A DNA stretch of 64,000 nt, from the NCBI GenBank assembly GCA_041394945.1, contig JAWKHH010000003.1, forward strand, positions 372,001-436,000. The letters are read 5' to 3'. This document shows, piece by piece, positions 33,428-42,071 of the stretch; the stretch's first letter is position 1, and each line of letters starts with the position of its first letter. A program made the position numbers and the translations under genes. The notes under the pieces were generated by a model. It had not been told where the DNA came from. It saw only the letters and a list, made by a program, of their open reading frames with translations, and did no database searches. The DNA comes from Bryobacteraceae bacterium. GTDB lineage: Bacteria > Acidobacteriota > Terriglobia > Bryobacterales > Bryobacteraceae.

Positions 33428-34368
33428 GAAAAGATTTCCTCGATGCTTTCGGGCGGATGGGCGATGAGGGTGCGAGCGGCGCGGCGGGTTTCCTCGCGCT
33501 CAGAGGCCGTGAGATATTCGGCGGGCGACTTGCCGTCGACGCGGGCGAGGTGGAGGCAGCCGAGGTGGGCAATGGTGGAGCGCTCGTCGACGGCGGCGCG
33601 GGCCTTCTCCCAAAAGGCAAGCGCGAGGCCGCGGCAGGCGGCGATACCGTGGCGCATCTTGAGCAGCAGGTGGTTCAGCAGGAAAGCGGCGTCGAAGGCA
33701 GGGTCGCCGGCGTGGATGACCTCAAAATCGATGAGCAGGATGGCATTCCCTCCGTGGCCGGTCAGCATGTTTTTGGGGCTGAAGTCGCCATGCACGAGAC
33801 CTCTCCCGTCGCGGCAGGCGGCGATGCGGCTGTGGAACCATTCTCGCAGATCGGGGTGGCGAGCGGCGGTGAAGCGATAGTAGGGATCGAGGCGGAGTTG
33901 ATCGAAGCAATGCTGGCCGGCGAAGGCTTCGGTTTCGGGGGCGCGGGCGAGCGCGGCGAAGATCCGGCCGGCATGGGCGGCGACGGAGGGATCGCAGCGG
34001 CCGGCGAGCAGATGCGATTTCCAGTCCCGGGCGGCGGCCGGAGCGGCTTCCATGGCGAAAACGAAGTTCTCGCGATCCTCGAAGACCACGGCGGGCAAGG
34101 AAGCGGGCGGCAGATGCGGAGCGAGAAGGCGCAGCGCGTCGCATTCGCGGAAGATGCGTTCGCGGTCGGCGAGCCACTCCTCTTCCACGCGCAACTGACC
34201 GAGAGATTGCTTCACCACCAGTCGCATCGCGGGGCTTTCGGCGAGCAGCACGATGTTGGAGACACCGCCTCCGAGTTCGCGAACCGACCAGGGTCCGGGG
34301 AGGCCGCGGCTGGCGAGATACGGGGGCAGGTTGAGAGCCGAAAGGGCCGGTTTTGCGGCGTCGGACAC
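33424..34368 (-). CDS. Aminoglycoside phosphotransferase/methylthioribose kinase-like small-molecule kinase
   Basis: 314 residues from a GTG. Protein-kinase-like fold: ELGGGVSNIVLLAE (nucleotide loop), LVVKQSL (Lys), LVHGDFSPKNMLT (catalytic HGD loop) and LLIDFEVIHAGDPAFD (metal DFE). The segment from SNIVLLAE to RVEEEWLADRERI resembles methylthioribose kinases more than antibiotic kinases. The substrate is a small hydroxylated metabolite, not identifiable here. Its stop overlaps the enolase-like start by ATGA, so the two enzymes may act in sequence. Confidence 0.82.
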   Translation of the reverse strand: MSDAAKPALSALNLPPYLASRGLPGPWSVRELGGGVSNIVLLAESPAMRLVVKQSLGQLRVEEEWLADRERIFRECDALRLLAPHLPPASLPAVVFEDRENFVFAMEAAPAAARDWKSHLLAGRCDPSVAAHAGRIFAALARAPETEAFAGQHCFDQLRLDPYYRFTAARHPDLREWFHSRIAACRDGRGLVHGDFSPKNMLTGHGGNAILLIDFEVIHAGDPAFDAAFLLNHLLLKMRHGIAACRGLALAFWEKARAAVDERSTIAHLGCLHLARVDGKSPAEYLTASEREETRRAARTLIAHPPESIEEIFS

Positions 34369-34381
34369 GGTATGTTAAAAC

Positions 34382-34387
34382 TATACT
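34382..34387 (+). promoter_or_regulatory. Possible -10 element of the ferredoxin gene
   Basis: TATACT lies 30 bp before the ferredoxin ATG in an AT-rich 49-bp gap between divergent genes. No good -35 was found. Confidence 0.35.
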
Positions 34388-34417
34388 TTACCCAGAGGTC
34401 TCCATTCCAAAACCACT

Positions 34418-34678
34418 ATGGCTTACGTAATCGCCGAACCCTGCATCGGAACCAAAGACACTGCCTGCGTCGACGCCTGCCCGGTCGATTGCATTCACCC
34501 CAAGAAGGACGAAGAGCAGTTCGCTTCCGAAGAAATGCTCTACATCGATCCGGTGGAGTGCATCGACTGCGGGGCGTGCGTGCCGGTGTGTCCGGTGTCG
34601 GCGATTTTCGCGCTGGACGACCTGCCGGAGAAGTGGGCCGAGTTCACTCCGAAGAACGCCGCCTTCTACGGCAAGTAG
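34418..34678 (+). CDS. fdxA: 7Fe ferredoxin ([3Fe-4S][4Fe-4S])
   Basis: 86 residues. Cysteines at 9, 17, 21, 25, 48, 51, 54 and 58 match the Azotobacter FdI-type spacing: C9, C17 and C58 for the 3Fe cluster; C21, C48, C51 and C54 for the 4Fe cluster; C25 the free one. The C9-x7-C17 spacing rather than C-x2-C-x2-C indicates the 3Fe site. Low-potential electron carrier in the cytoplasm; the partner is not evident from neighbours. A hairpin with a short U-run follows. Confidence 0.92.
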   Translation: MAYVIAEPCIGTKDTACVDACPVDCIHPKKDEEQFASEEMLYIDPVECIDCGACVPVCPVSAIFALDDLPEKWAEFTPKNAAFYGK

Positions 34679-34680
34679 CG

Positions 34681-34699
34681 CGCGGGTTCGCCCGCGTTT
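34681..34699 (+). terminator. Hairpin terminator after the ferredoxin gene
   Basis: CGCGGG-TTCG-CCCGCG followed by TTT, starting 3 bp after the stop codon. The U-run is short, so strength is uncertain. Confidence 0.6.
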
Positions 34700-34701
34700 G
34701 G

Positions 34702-35070
34702 CTACGGGCGGTAGACAGCCACGCAGCCTTCGGTCTCCCACACCTTGACGCTCGCTACGTGCGTTGCCTCGCCGAGTTGGGCCTGGACCTCGCGCCAGAT
34801 GTACCAGGCGATGTTTTCCGCGGAGGGGTTCAGTTCTTCGTCGAAGGGTGGCGTTTCGTTGAGGTTGGTGTGATCGAGGCGGTCAATGGCGGATTTGAGG
34901 GCGGACTTGATATCGACGAAGTCGGCGATGAGACCGCAGCCGTCGAGCTTGTCGCCGGCGACAGTGACCTCCACTTTGTAGTTGTGCCCGTGCAGGTTTT
35001 CGCATTTGCCCTTGTAGCCGCGAAGAGCGTGGGCGGCGGCGAACCACTGCGTCACCGATGCTTCAAACAT
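34702..35070 (-). CDS. queD: 6-carboxy-5,6,7,8-tetrahydropterin synthase
   Basis: 122 residues from the ATG at 35070 (MFEASVTQWFAAAHAL). Zinc ligands H14, H27 and H29 (LHGHNYKV) and catalytic C23 in KCENLHGH are present, with LDHTNLNE and the C-terminal KVWETEGC Glu. This is the QueD pattern, an early step of queuosine synthesis from GTP; a queuosine-precursor transporter lies at 56143 in the same window. It overlaps the helicase stop by 8 bp. Confidence 0.9.
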   Translation of the reverse strand: MFEASVTQWFAAAHALRGYKGKCENLHGHNYKVEVTVAGDKLDGCGLIADFVDIKSALKSAIDRLDHTNLNETPPFDEELNPSAENIAWYIWREVQAQLGEATHVASVKVWETEGCVAVYRP

Positions 35071-37024
35071 CGAAGAACCTTTCCACCTCGGTCCGGTCCA
35101 GCGTGAAGCCGTAGGCCGGGAGGCTGTCAAAAAAGATCTGGCCGTAACGCTGGCGTGTGATCCGGCTGTCGAGGATTGCCAGGATGCCGCGGTCGGCGCG
35201 GCTGCGGATCAACCGGCCGAAACCCTGCTTGAGGGCGATGGCGGCGCCGGGCACCTGGTACTCGTAAAACGGGTTGCCCTGGTTGTCGCGAATGGCGCGG
35301 CTGCGCGCTTCCACGATGGGGTCCGAGGGCACCGCGAACGGCAACCTATCTATGATCACACAGCTCAACTGTTCGCCGGGCACGTCCACGCCCTGCCAGA
35401 AGGACGCGGTGGCGAACAGGACGCAGTTGGGAGTTCGGCGGAACTCTTCGATGAGGGCGTTGTTGGGGCCGGAGCCCTGGAGCAGCGTAGGGTATTCGAC
35501 GCGGAGCGAAATGCGGTCGTGGAAGTTGCGCATTTGCTGATAGCTGGTGAAGAGAACGAATGCGCGGCCGCGTGAGATCTCGAGCAGGCGGATGGTTTCT
35601 TCGACGGCGAGATCGGCGAAGTTCGGGCTTCTGGGCTCGGGCAGGTGATGGGGGACGTAAAGCAGCGCCTGCTTGGGGTAGTCAAACCCGCTCTGGACGA
35701 TCTGGGTGCGCGCTCCGGTGATGCCGAGCCGTTTCTCGACGTACTCGAAGTTGTCCTGGACAGCGAGAGTGGCGGAGGTGAGCACGGCGGTGGCACGCTG
35801 CGAGAACAGCTTCTCGCCGAGCACGGCGGAGACGTCGATGGGCGTGGCCACCAGATAGACGCCCCGGCCGCGGCGCTCGCTCCAATAGACGTACCGGTTG
35901 TCGGCGGCCTGAGTCCAGAACTCGATGGTCTTGCCCATCTCGAGGGCACGGCGGGCGAGCGGGAGAACCTCTTCCGGCACGTTCTTGATGAGCTCGAGGT
36001 GGGCGTGGGTGAGTTCGAGGGCGCTGAGCACATCGCTGAGGGAGCGGCGGTTTTCTTCGACGAAGGCCGCCGGGTCCGCAAAGCCGAGCCGGCCTTCTTT
36101 TTCGGGGAAGGCGGCGAAGAATCGGACGGAGACTTCGTCGAGCGTGGTGAGAACGCGGTCCAATTCCTCGGAGCCGAAGTTCTTGCGTTGGGCGACGGCG
36201 GCGATGTCGCGGCGGAGTTCCTGGAACTGCCAGTTGCTGACCGAAGCGCCGAAGTACTGGCCGGCGACCTCTTCGAGCTCGTGCGCTTCGTCGAAGATGA
36301 CGGCGTCGTAGTCCGGAAGGACGCCTTCACGGTCTTCCTGGCGGATGGCGAGGTCGGCGAAGAAGAGGTGGTGATTGACGATGACGATATCGCTTTCTCG
36401 CGCGCGGCGCATCATCTGCGTGATGAAGCAGCGCTCAAACTGCTGGCACTTCTGGCCGGTGCACATCTCGCGGCGGGCGTCCACTTTGGCCCAGGCGGTA
36501 CTGGTGGGCGGAAGCGTGCGGATCTCGGCGCGGTCGCCGGATTCGGTGGAGCGCTCCCATTCGCGGATGATCTGGAAGTCGGCGACTTCCTCGAGTCCGG
36601 TGAGAACGGGCTCGCGCTCGGCGTCGTAGATCTTCTGGCGGCAGGCGTAATTGGCGCGGCCCTTCATGTAGCAGACGCTCAGGGGCCGGTCAAAGTGGCT
36701 TTGCAGGAACGGGACATCCTTAAAGAAGAGCTGCTCCTGGAGCGCCTTGGCGCCAGTGGAAACGATGACACGTTTGCCGGCGAGAATCGCCGGGATGAGG
36801 TAGGCGAGGGTTTTTCCGGTGCCGGTGCCGGCCTCGACGATGAGGTGGCGGCGCTCGGCGAGGGCGGCTTCGACGGAGAGCGCCATATCGAGTTGGCCCT
36901 GACGGAACTCGAAGGAAGGGTGCCATTCGGCAAGAACGCCGTTGCGCGCGAAGAAGTGGCGGGTTGTGAGTCGTTGGGCCGGGGGCGCCTCCCGTGGCGG
37001 ATGCGCGCGGCGGTCAGGCTGCAT
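35063..37024 (-). CDS. DinG/YoaA-family ATP-dependent DNA helicase with Fe-S cluster
   Basis: 653 residues, XPD-like superfamily 2. Walker A AGTGTGKT (K71), four cysteines suited to a 4Fe-4S cluster (C128, C188, C193, C199), DEAH at 245-248, and C-terminal motifs including ATASFWQGVDVPG and GFGRLIRSRADRG. These helicases unwind 5'-to-3' at damaged or collided replication sites. There is no N-terminal nuclease domain. The first 25-30 residues are Arg/Pro-rich and the true start may be slightly downstream. Coupled to queD by an 8-bp overlap. Confidence 0.9.
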   Translation of the reverse strand: MQPDRRAHPPREAPPAQRLTTRHFFARNGVLAEWHPSFEFRQGQLDMALSVEAALAERRHLIVEAGTGTGKTLAYLIPAILAGKRVIVSTGAKALQEQLFFKDVPFLQSHFDRPLSVCYMKGRANYACRQKIYDAEREPVLTGLEEVADFQIIREWERSTESGDRAEIRTLPPTSTAWAKVDARREMCTGQKCQQFERCFITQMMRRARESDIVIVNHHLFFADLAIRQEDREGVLPDYDAVIFDEAHELEEVAGQYFGASVSNWQFQELRRDIAAVAQRKNFGSEELDRVLTTLDEVSVRFFAAFPEKEGRLGFADPAAFVEENRRSLSDVLSALELTHAHLELIKNVPEEVLPLARRALEMGKTIEFWTQAADNRYVYWSERRGRGVYLVATPIDVSAVLGEKLFSQRATAVLTSATLAVQDNFEYVEKRLGITGARTQIVQSGFDYPKQALLYVPHHLPEPRSPNFADLAVEETIRLLEISRGRAFVLFTSYQQMRNFHDRISLRVEYPTLLQGSGPNNALIEEFRRTPNCVLFATASFWQGVDVPGEQLSCVIIDRLPFAVPSDPIVEARSRAIRDNQGNPFYEYQVPGAAIALKQGFGRLIRSRADRGILAILDSRITRQRYGQIFFDSLPAYGFTLDRTEVERFFDV

Positions 37025-37052
37025 TCCTAGAGATCAGTATAGTGGCCGCGCG

Positions 37053-37100
37053 AAAAAAAACCGGCGTGCCGACCCGTTGGTAGGCGGGAAGGCACGCCGG
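37053..37100 (-). terminator. Rho-independent terminator of the PEP-CTERM gene
   Basis: Minus strand: a perfect 10-bp stem CCGGCGTGCC / GGCACGCCGG with a 20-base loop, followed by eight T. It starts 24 bp after the PEP-CTERM stop and separates it from the helicase gene. Confidence 0.92.
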
Positions 37101-37124
37101 ACCGGAGGAGAAAAGATCTCGCCG

Positions 37125-37817
37125 CTAGGCGCGCATCCGGCGGCGGACGATGCCGAGGCCGAGGAGACCAACGGCCATCATCGCCCAGGAAGCCGGCTCA
37201 GGAACGCCAGAGGTGCCGAAGAACTCAAACTCGACATCGAAGCCTTGCAGACCTGCCAAACGGATTTCGAGCGCGCCGACATCAGTGAGAGTGGCGCCCT
37301 GAACCGTGAACAGATTCAGCGGCACGAAGTAGAGGTGCGAGGTGTTGTCGCCCGGGATCGGCGTGTCGACGAAATACGGCCCGCCACCACCCTGATTGAA
37401 GACTCTGATTTGCACGGTTCCGGGAAGATCGGCGCGGGCCTCGAACACGAAGAAATTCGCGCCGGTGTCGAGGTCGACGCCACCGAGACCGGTAGTGTCG
37501 AGGGTACCGTCGGCATTGGCGCCATCCCACTGGACGATTCCAACGGCGTCGCTGTTGCCGGACGAGCTGAAGGTGAGTTTCGCCGGCTGCGAAAGGTTGG
37601 TGTCAATGAAGGCCGTTCCCATTAGCAGTGAGATGACGAGATCGCGGTTGCCGCCAAGGACACCGGCATCGTTGGTGCTGGTTGCGGCCGGCAAAGTACA
37701 CAGCGGCATGGGTCCGACGCAGGCCGCCTGATCGGAAGTGAAGTTGTCGATGGTGAGTGCGAATCCAACAGTAGCGAAAGCAGTAGCGAAAGCTAATAAA
37801 ACAGCTATTTTCCTCAT
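37125..37817 (-). CDS. PEP-CTERM sorting-domain protein
   Basis: 230 residues. Signal peptide 1-20 (MRKIAVLLAFATAFATVGFA), a beta-rich body, then a C-terminal sorting tail: VPEPASWAMM, a hydrophobic helix (AVGLLGLGIV) and RRRMRA. Such proteins are cut and anchored by exosortase, usually at the cell surface with exopolysaccharide; no exosortase is in this window. Preceded by a strong GGAGGAC ribosome-binding site and followed by a textbook terminator, so it is a single-gene unit, possibly highly expressed. Confidence 0.92.
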   Translation of the reverse strand: MRKIAVLLAFATAFATVGFALTIDNFTSDQAACVGPMPLCTLPAATSTNDAGVLGGNRDLVISLLMGTAFIDTNLSQPAKLTFSSSGNSDAVGIVQWDGANADGTLDTTGLGGVDLDTGANFFVFEARADLPGTVQIRVFNQGGGGPYFVDTPIPGDNTSHLYFVPLNLFTVQGATLTDVGALEIRLAGLQGFDVEFEFFGTSGVPEPASWAMMAVGLLGLGIVRRRMRA

Positions 37818-37852
37818 CGTACGAAAGGTCCTCCTGAAAAGTCTGAAACATC

Positions 37853-37858
37853 AGTATA
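37853..37858 (-). promoter_or_regulatory. Possible -10 element of the PEP-CTERM gene
   Basis: Minus-strand TATACT about 35 bp before the ATG. No clear -35 at the usual spacing. Confidence 0.3.
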
Positions 37859-38009
37859 TGACTCTTTCGGGGGATTCGTTGCGAAAAAGGGGGGAGAAAA
37901 GTACTAAATGGAGTGAAGTTGAGCCCAGGACCGAGGGGGGTCCATAACCTAACCATAGTCGGTACTAGAACACGCAAACGAGGGCGACAGGATCGCTGTC
38001 TCTTTGTTT

Positions 38010-38777
38010 TCAAACAGCTACGGCGCCGCCGTCCACGACGAAGTGCTGACCAGTGACAAACGACGCTTCGTCGGACGCGAGGTACTGTGCGAGGCCCGCC
38101 ACTTCCTCGGGCTGACCGATTCGAGGGATCGGCTGAGTGGCCCGAAGGTGAGTCATGTACTGTTCGTTCCGCCAGAAATACGCACTGAAGTCTGTCTTGA
38201 TGAGTCCCGGGCAAATGGCGTTGACGCGCACGTTGTGGGGGCCGAACTCGATTGCCCAGACACGGGTCATCATGATGAGCCCGGCCTTTGTGAAGCTGTA
38301 GGAGAGTGAGCCTTCCATAGGGCGGATTCCGGCGATGGAGGCCATGTTGATGACCGAGCCGCCGCCGTTGGCGATCATCCTCGGTACGAGCAACCGGATG
38401 AGACGATGCACGGAGAGGACGTTGATTTCCATGGTCTTCGACAGCGCTTCGTCACTGCATTCGAGGGCCGGCCCCTGGCCGATATTGGTGGCGGAGTTGT
38501 TCACCAGGATGTGGACGGGCCCGATTTCGGATTCCGCGGTTTCGACGAGGCGGGCGAGATCGTCCGGGCGGCCGACATGGCAGGCGCAGGGAACCACCTT
38601 GCCCGGCAGGCTCGCCATTTCCGCGGCGGCGGCGGCGAGAACTTCCATCTTCCTCGATGCGATGAGGACGTTGGCCCCGGCCTCGGCGAAGCGCTGGGCG
38701 ATGGCGCGGCCAATGCCTCGTCCGCCTCCGGTAACGATTGCGTTCTTACCTTGCAGTGAGAATCCGGGAACCGACAT
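38010..38777 (-). CDS. Short-chain dehydrogenase/reductase
   Basis: 255 residues from the ATG at 38777 (MSVPGFSLQGKNAIVTG). Classical SDR: GGGRGIGRAI cofactor motif, NNSAT, catalytic Ser in INMASIAG, YSFTK as YxxxK, and PGLIKTDF. The C-terminal GQHFVVDGG is typical of FabG-like enzymes. Substrate unknown. It follows the GH5-like gene on the same strand with a 22-bp gap and may share its transcript. Confidence 0.87.
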   Translation of the reverse strand: MSVPGFSLQGKNAIVTGGGRGIGRAIAQRFAEAGANVLIASRKMEVLAAAAAEMASLPGKVVPCACHVGRPDDLARLVETAESEIGPVHILVNNSATNIGQGPALECSDEALSKTMEINVLSVHRLIRLLVPRMIANGGGSVINMASIAGIRPMEGSLSYSFTKAGLIMMTRVWAIEFGPHNVRVNAICPGLIKTDFSAYFWRNEQYMTHLRATQPIPRIGQPEEVAGLAQYLASDEASFVTGQHFVVDGGAVAV

Positions 38778-38799
38778 GGACTCCCATTGTACGCTTCGC

Positions 38800-39771
38800 C
38801 TACTCGTAGCGCGCGCGATGCTTGAGGAACTCGAAGACCACCTTGTGATAGGGGCTGTGCGCGGGGTCCGGGATGCCGGACGGGGGGACGGACGGATGGC
38901 CGTGACCGAGCTGGAACATGTCGTGATGGTAGGTGGGGTATCCGCCGGCGCGCCACACGGCGAGGATCTGAGCGATGTGGTCGTAGGGCTCGGTTGGCAC
39001 TTTCGGTCCACCGAAGTTCGACGTACCGTTGCGGGCAGGCTCGTCGTCGACGACCGGTTTCCCGTAGCGGGCAACGAGGTAGGCGATCTCCGCGGGTGCG
39101 ATCAACCAGGGTTTTCCGGCGCCCTGGCGGGAAGTGTGCGGGCTCAGGTAGTCCATGAGGGCGGTCTCTTCGCGGGACGCGGTGAGGACACCGGAGAACC
39201 CGGGAGAACTCGTCACCAGGCGCTTGGGATCCACCGCCTTGACGGCCTTCGCGATGGCGACGGTGTGGTGGGAGTGCTCATTCCAGACCTGGAACGTGAC
39301 GTTACGATGTGGCTCGAGTTCGGCGGCGAGCTGACGGGCAGCCTTTTCCGCGGCCGCATCCTCGAGGCGGATCCCTTCGGCCCAGCTTTCGTGCGAGAAC
39401 AGAACGAACTCGATGACCATGCCGCGCCGATCGGCGTCGGAGGCGATTGCCTTCAGACGTGCGAGGGGTTCGGCGCGCAGGGACCCATCGGGGCGATACA
39501 GGGTGCAGGCTGGACAGGAGTCGACGAAGCCTCGTTCGTTGTCCCACTGCGCCCACACGCGGAGCACGTTGATGCCGTAGGAGGAGAACTTGTCCAGCCA
39601 TTCAAGCCGCCTGGCCTGGGAACTGTTGAACTCGGCGTTGTAGATGGCGTTGAAGAAGCTGACGCCGGTGTAGGGGAACGGCTTGCCGTCGAGGAGGAAG
39701 CGGGCGCCGGAGGTGGTGATTGCAGCGGCATGGGCCAGGGCCGCGATCGCACAAAACAGGATCAGTTTCAT
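38800..39771 (-). CDS. Exported GH5-like glycoside hydrolase
   Basis: 323 residues with signal peptide (1-16, MKLILFCAIAALAHAA). TIM-barrel features of cellulase/mannanase-type enzymes: RFLLDGKPFPYTGVSFFNA, GINVLRVWAQWDNE, RNVTFQVWNEHSHH with the acid/base Glu, and KPVVDDEPARNGT where the nucleophile region falls. The second Glu context (DDEPA) is not the standard one, so catalytic competence is plausible but not shown. Substrate inferred to be a plant or microbial polysaccharide. Confidence 0.75.
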   Translation of the reverse strand: MKLILFCAIAALAHAAAITTSGARFLLDGKPFPYTGVSFFNAIYNAEFNSSQARRLEWLDKFSSYGINVLRVWAQWDNERGFVDSCPACTLYRPDGSLRAEPLARLKAIASDADRRGMVIEFVLFSHESWAEGIRLEDAAAEKAARQLAAELEPHRNVTFQVWNEHSHHTVAIAKAVKAVDPKRLVTSSPGFSGVLTASREETALMDYLSPHTSRQGAGKPWLIAPAEIAYLVARYGKPVVDDEPARNGTSNFGGPKVPTEPYDHIAQILAVWRAGGYPTYHHDMFQLGHGHPSVPPSGIPDPAHSPYHKVVFEFLKHRARYE

Positions 39772-39828
39772 GGCTGGACCTCGATGGTATCAACTCAGCC
39801 CGAGGAGCCGGGATGGTAAGGTGAAGCC

Positions 39829-41355
39829 ATGCTGACCCGTAGGGATCTGATCCGTTCGTCGGCCTGGCTTGCGCTCACCTTCCCTTCGCGTGAGGCCGGA
39901 GGCCTGCTGGCCGCACCGGTGTTCACAGCCGATCCATTCGCCTGCGGCATATCATCGGGCGACCCGACTGCCCATGGCGTGGTGCTGTGGACGCGGCTGA
40001 TGGCCGACCCGGCGCGCGAACAAGCGTGGCAGCGCGCACGGGTCCGAGTGCGGTGGGAGGTGGCTGCCGACGAGGCGATGAAGCGCATCGTAAGACGCGG
40101 CGAGTGGGAGGCGACGCCGGAACTCGCGCATTCGGTGCACGCCGACGTGGAAGGCCTGGCAGCGGGGCGGTGGTATTGGTACCGCTTCCTGGTGGACGGC
40201 GCGGAAAGCCCGATCGGGCGGACGCGGACTGCTCCGGCCGGGGGCAGCGACCGTCTGCGATTCGCGTTCGCGTCTTGCCAGCACTTCGAGCAGGGACACT
40301 ATACCGCTTACGAACATATGGCCGGGGAGGACCTCGACCTCGTGCTGCACCTGGGCGACTACATCTACGAGGGCGCGGCGCGGCCGAATCTTGTCCGCGC
40401 GCATACGGGCGGCGAGATCGTGACGTTGAGCGACTATCGCAACCGGTATGCCCTCTACCGGAGCGATGCGCGGCTTCGCGAGGCGCACCGGCTCTTCCCG
40501 TGGGTTGTGACTTGGGACGACCACGAGGTGGATAACAATTACGCCGCCGATGTGCCGGAGGACTCACAGCAGCGGGAAGCGTTTCTGGAACGGCGCGCGA
40601 ATGCGTATCAGGCATACTACGAGGCCATGCCGCTACGCCGGTCATCCATGCCACGGGGCAGTTCGATGCAGCTTTATCGCGATGTGAACTTCGGTTCGCT
40701 GGCGCGCTTCTTCGTGCTGGACACGCGGCAGTACCGGACGGATCAGCCTTGCGGGGACGGGGACAAGCCTCCCTGCGCCGAGATGACGGCGGAGAATCAG
40801 ACGATGTTGGGGGAGACGCAGGAGCGGTGGCTGACCGGCGGGCTGGGTGCGTCACGCGCCAAGTGGAACGTGCTGGCGAACCAGGTGATGATGGCGAAAG
40901 TGGATCGCGACGGCACGGACGGCGAGCGCTACCCGATGGACCAGTGGAGCGGCTACGACACGGCGCGCGTGCGATTCATGCGATTCCTCGGCGAACGGGA
41001 GCCGTCGAATCCGGTGGTTATCACTGGCGACGTGCATTCGAACTGGGTATGCGACTTGCGGGAGCGCTTCCGCGACAAGGAGTCGCCCGTGGTAGCGAGC
41101 GAGTTCACCGGCACTTCGATCTCGTCGGGTGGCGACGGCGTGGATGTACCGGAGCGGGTGGCGGCGTATCTGCCGGACAACCCGCAGATCCACTTTCACA
41201 ACGCCCAGCGCGGATACGTAAGCTGCGAGGTCACGGGGAAGCAGTTCCGCGCGGATTACCGGGTGCTGGACCGCGTGACGGCTCCCGGATCGCCGATTCG
41301 CACAAAAGCGTCTTTCGTTCTCGAGGACGGGCGCCGCGGCGTCCAACGAGCGTGA
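39829..41355 (+). CDS. PhoD-like alkaline phosphatase (Tat-exported)
   Basis: 508 residues with a Tat-type start (TRRDLIRSSAWLALTF). An N-terminal beta domain (SGDPTAHGVVLWTRL, RYWYRFLV-like strand) precedes the metallophosphatase domain: FASCQHFEQGHY, LHLGDYIYEG, TWDDHEVDNNYA and ITGDVHSNW, which are the metal-binding motifs of PhoD. It releases phosphate from organic esters or phosphodiesters outside the cytoplasm. Its stop overlaps the rsmG GTG. Confidence 0.92.
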   Translation: MLTRRDLIRSSAWLALTFPSREAGGLLAAPVFTADPFACGISSGDPTAHGVVLWTRLMADPAREQAWQRARVRVRWEVAADEAMKRIVRRGEWEATPELAHSVHADVEGLAAGRWYWYRFLVDGAESPIGRTRTAPAGGSDRLRFAFASCQHFEQGHYTAYEHMAGEDLDLVLHLGDYIYEGAARPNLVRAHTGGEIVTLSDYRNRYALYRSDARLREAHRLFPWVVTWDDHEVDNNYAADVPEDSQQREAFLERRANAYQAYYEAMPLRRSSMPRGSSMQLYRDVNFGSLARFFVLDTRQYRTDQPCGDGDKPPCAEMTAENQTMLGETQERWLTGGLGASRAKWNVLANQVMMAKVDRDGTDGERYPMDQWSGYDTARVRFMRFLGEREPSNPVVITGDVHSNWVCDLRERFRDKESPVVASEFTGTSISSGGDGVDVPERVAAYLPDNPQIHFHNAQRGYVSCEVTGKQFRADYRVLDRVTAPGSPIRTKASFVLEDGRRGVQRA

Positions 41356-42008
41356 CGGTAACTTACGAGCAATTACTCGACGAGTTGCTACCGGCGGATC
41401 TGCCGCATCGGGAGGTATGCGCGTCCGGCTGCGCGCGCCACCTCCGGCTGATCGAGGAGGCAAACCGGCAGTTCAATCTCACGCGTATCGTGGATGCTCG
41501 CGAAGCCGTGGTGAAACACGTTGTGGATTCGGTGACTCCGTGGAGGCTGTTCGGCGGCGCCGCGCGGGTGGTGGATGCGGGCACGGGCGCGGGTTTCCCG
41601 GGCATCCCGCTCGCATTCGCGCATCCGGAGAGCCGGTGGGTGCTGATCGAATCGACGGGGAAGAAGGCTCGCTTCGCGGAGTCGGCCGGTCAGGCGCTCG
41701 GCTTGGCGAATATCGAGGTGGAGCCGGTGCGGGCGGAGGATTGGCTGCGAGCGCACCGGGTGGATATCGTTACGGCGCGGGCGGTGGCGCCGCTCGTCAA
41801 GATTCTGGATCTGTTTGGGCCGGCGGCGCGGGCGGGCGCGAGGCTACTACTTTACAAGGGTCCGGATGTGGATGCGGAGATCGCGGAGACGGCGGCCTAT
41901 GCGGCGAAGCGCGGGCTGGCAGCGCAGGTGGCGCTGCGGTATGAGCTGCCGGAGGGGATGGGGTCGAGAACGGTGGTGCAGGTGGCGTCCGCCGGACAGG
42001 CTATTTGA
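41352..42008 (+). CDS. rsmG: 16S rRNA (guanine-N7) methyltransferase
   Basis: 218 residues from a GTG that shares GTGA with the PhoD stop. NRQFNLTRI, VKHVVDSVTPW, RVVDAGTGAGFPGIPLA (SAM motif I), ESTGKKARF and VTARAVAPLVKI are RsmG signatures. It methylates G527 of 16S rRNA. In many bacteria it sits with mnmG or parAB near the origin; here it follows an exported phosphatase, an odd context. Confidence 0.92.
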   Translation: MTVTYEQLLDELLPADLPHREVCASGCARHLRLIEEANRQFNLTRIVDAREAVVKHVVDSVTPWRLFGGAARVVDAGTGAGFPGIPLAFAHPESRWVLIESTGKKARFAESAGQALGLANIEVEPVRAEDWLRAHRVDIVTARAVAPLVKILDLFGPAARAGARLLLYKGPDVDAEIAETAAYAAKRGLAAQVALRYELPEGMGSRTVVQVASAGQAI

Positions 42009-42071
42009 TGGGCGCCGACTGACGGAGCCCCGCGCGGACAGCGGTCCCGACATTTTGATACCGTCAATTCC

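Noticed and set aside
32090..33880. A 596-codon plus-strand open frame
   Set aside because: Antisense of the enolase-like and kinase-like genes, both of which have intact family motifs.
33424..34368. Aminoglycoside resistance kinase
   Set aside because: The sequence is closer to methylthioribose-kinase-like metabolic kinases and is coupled to an enolase homologue.
37975..38009. Short inverted repeat GACAG/CTGTC after the SDR gene as a terminator
   Set aside because: Only five base pairs and no T-run on the minus strand.
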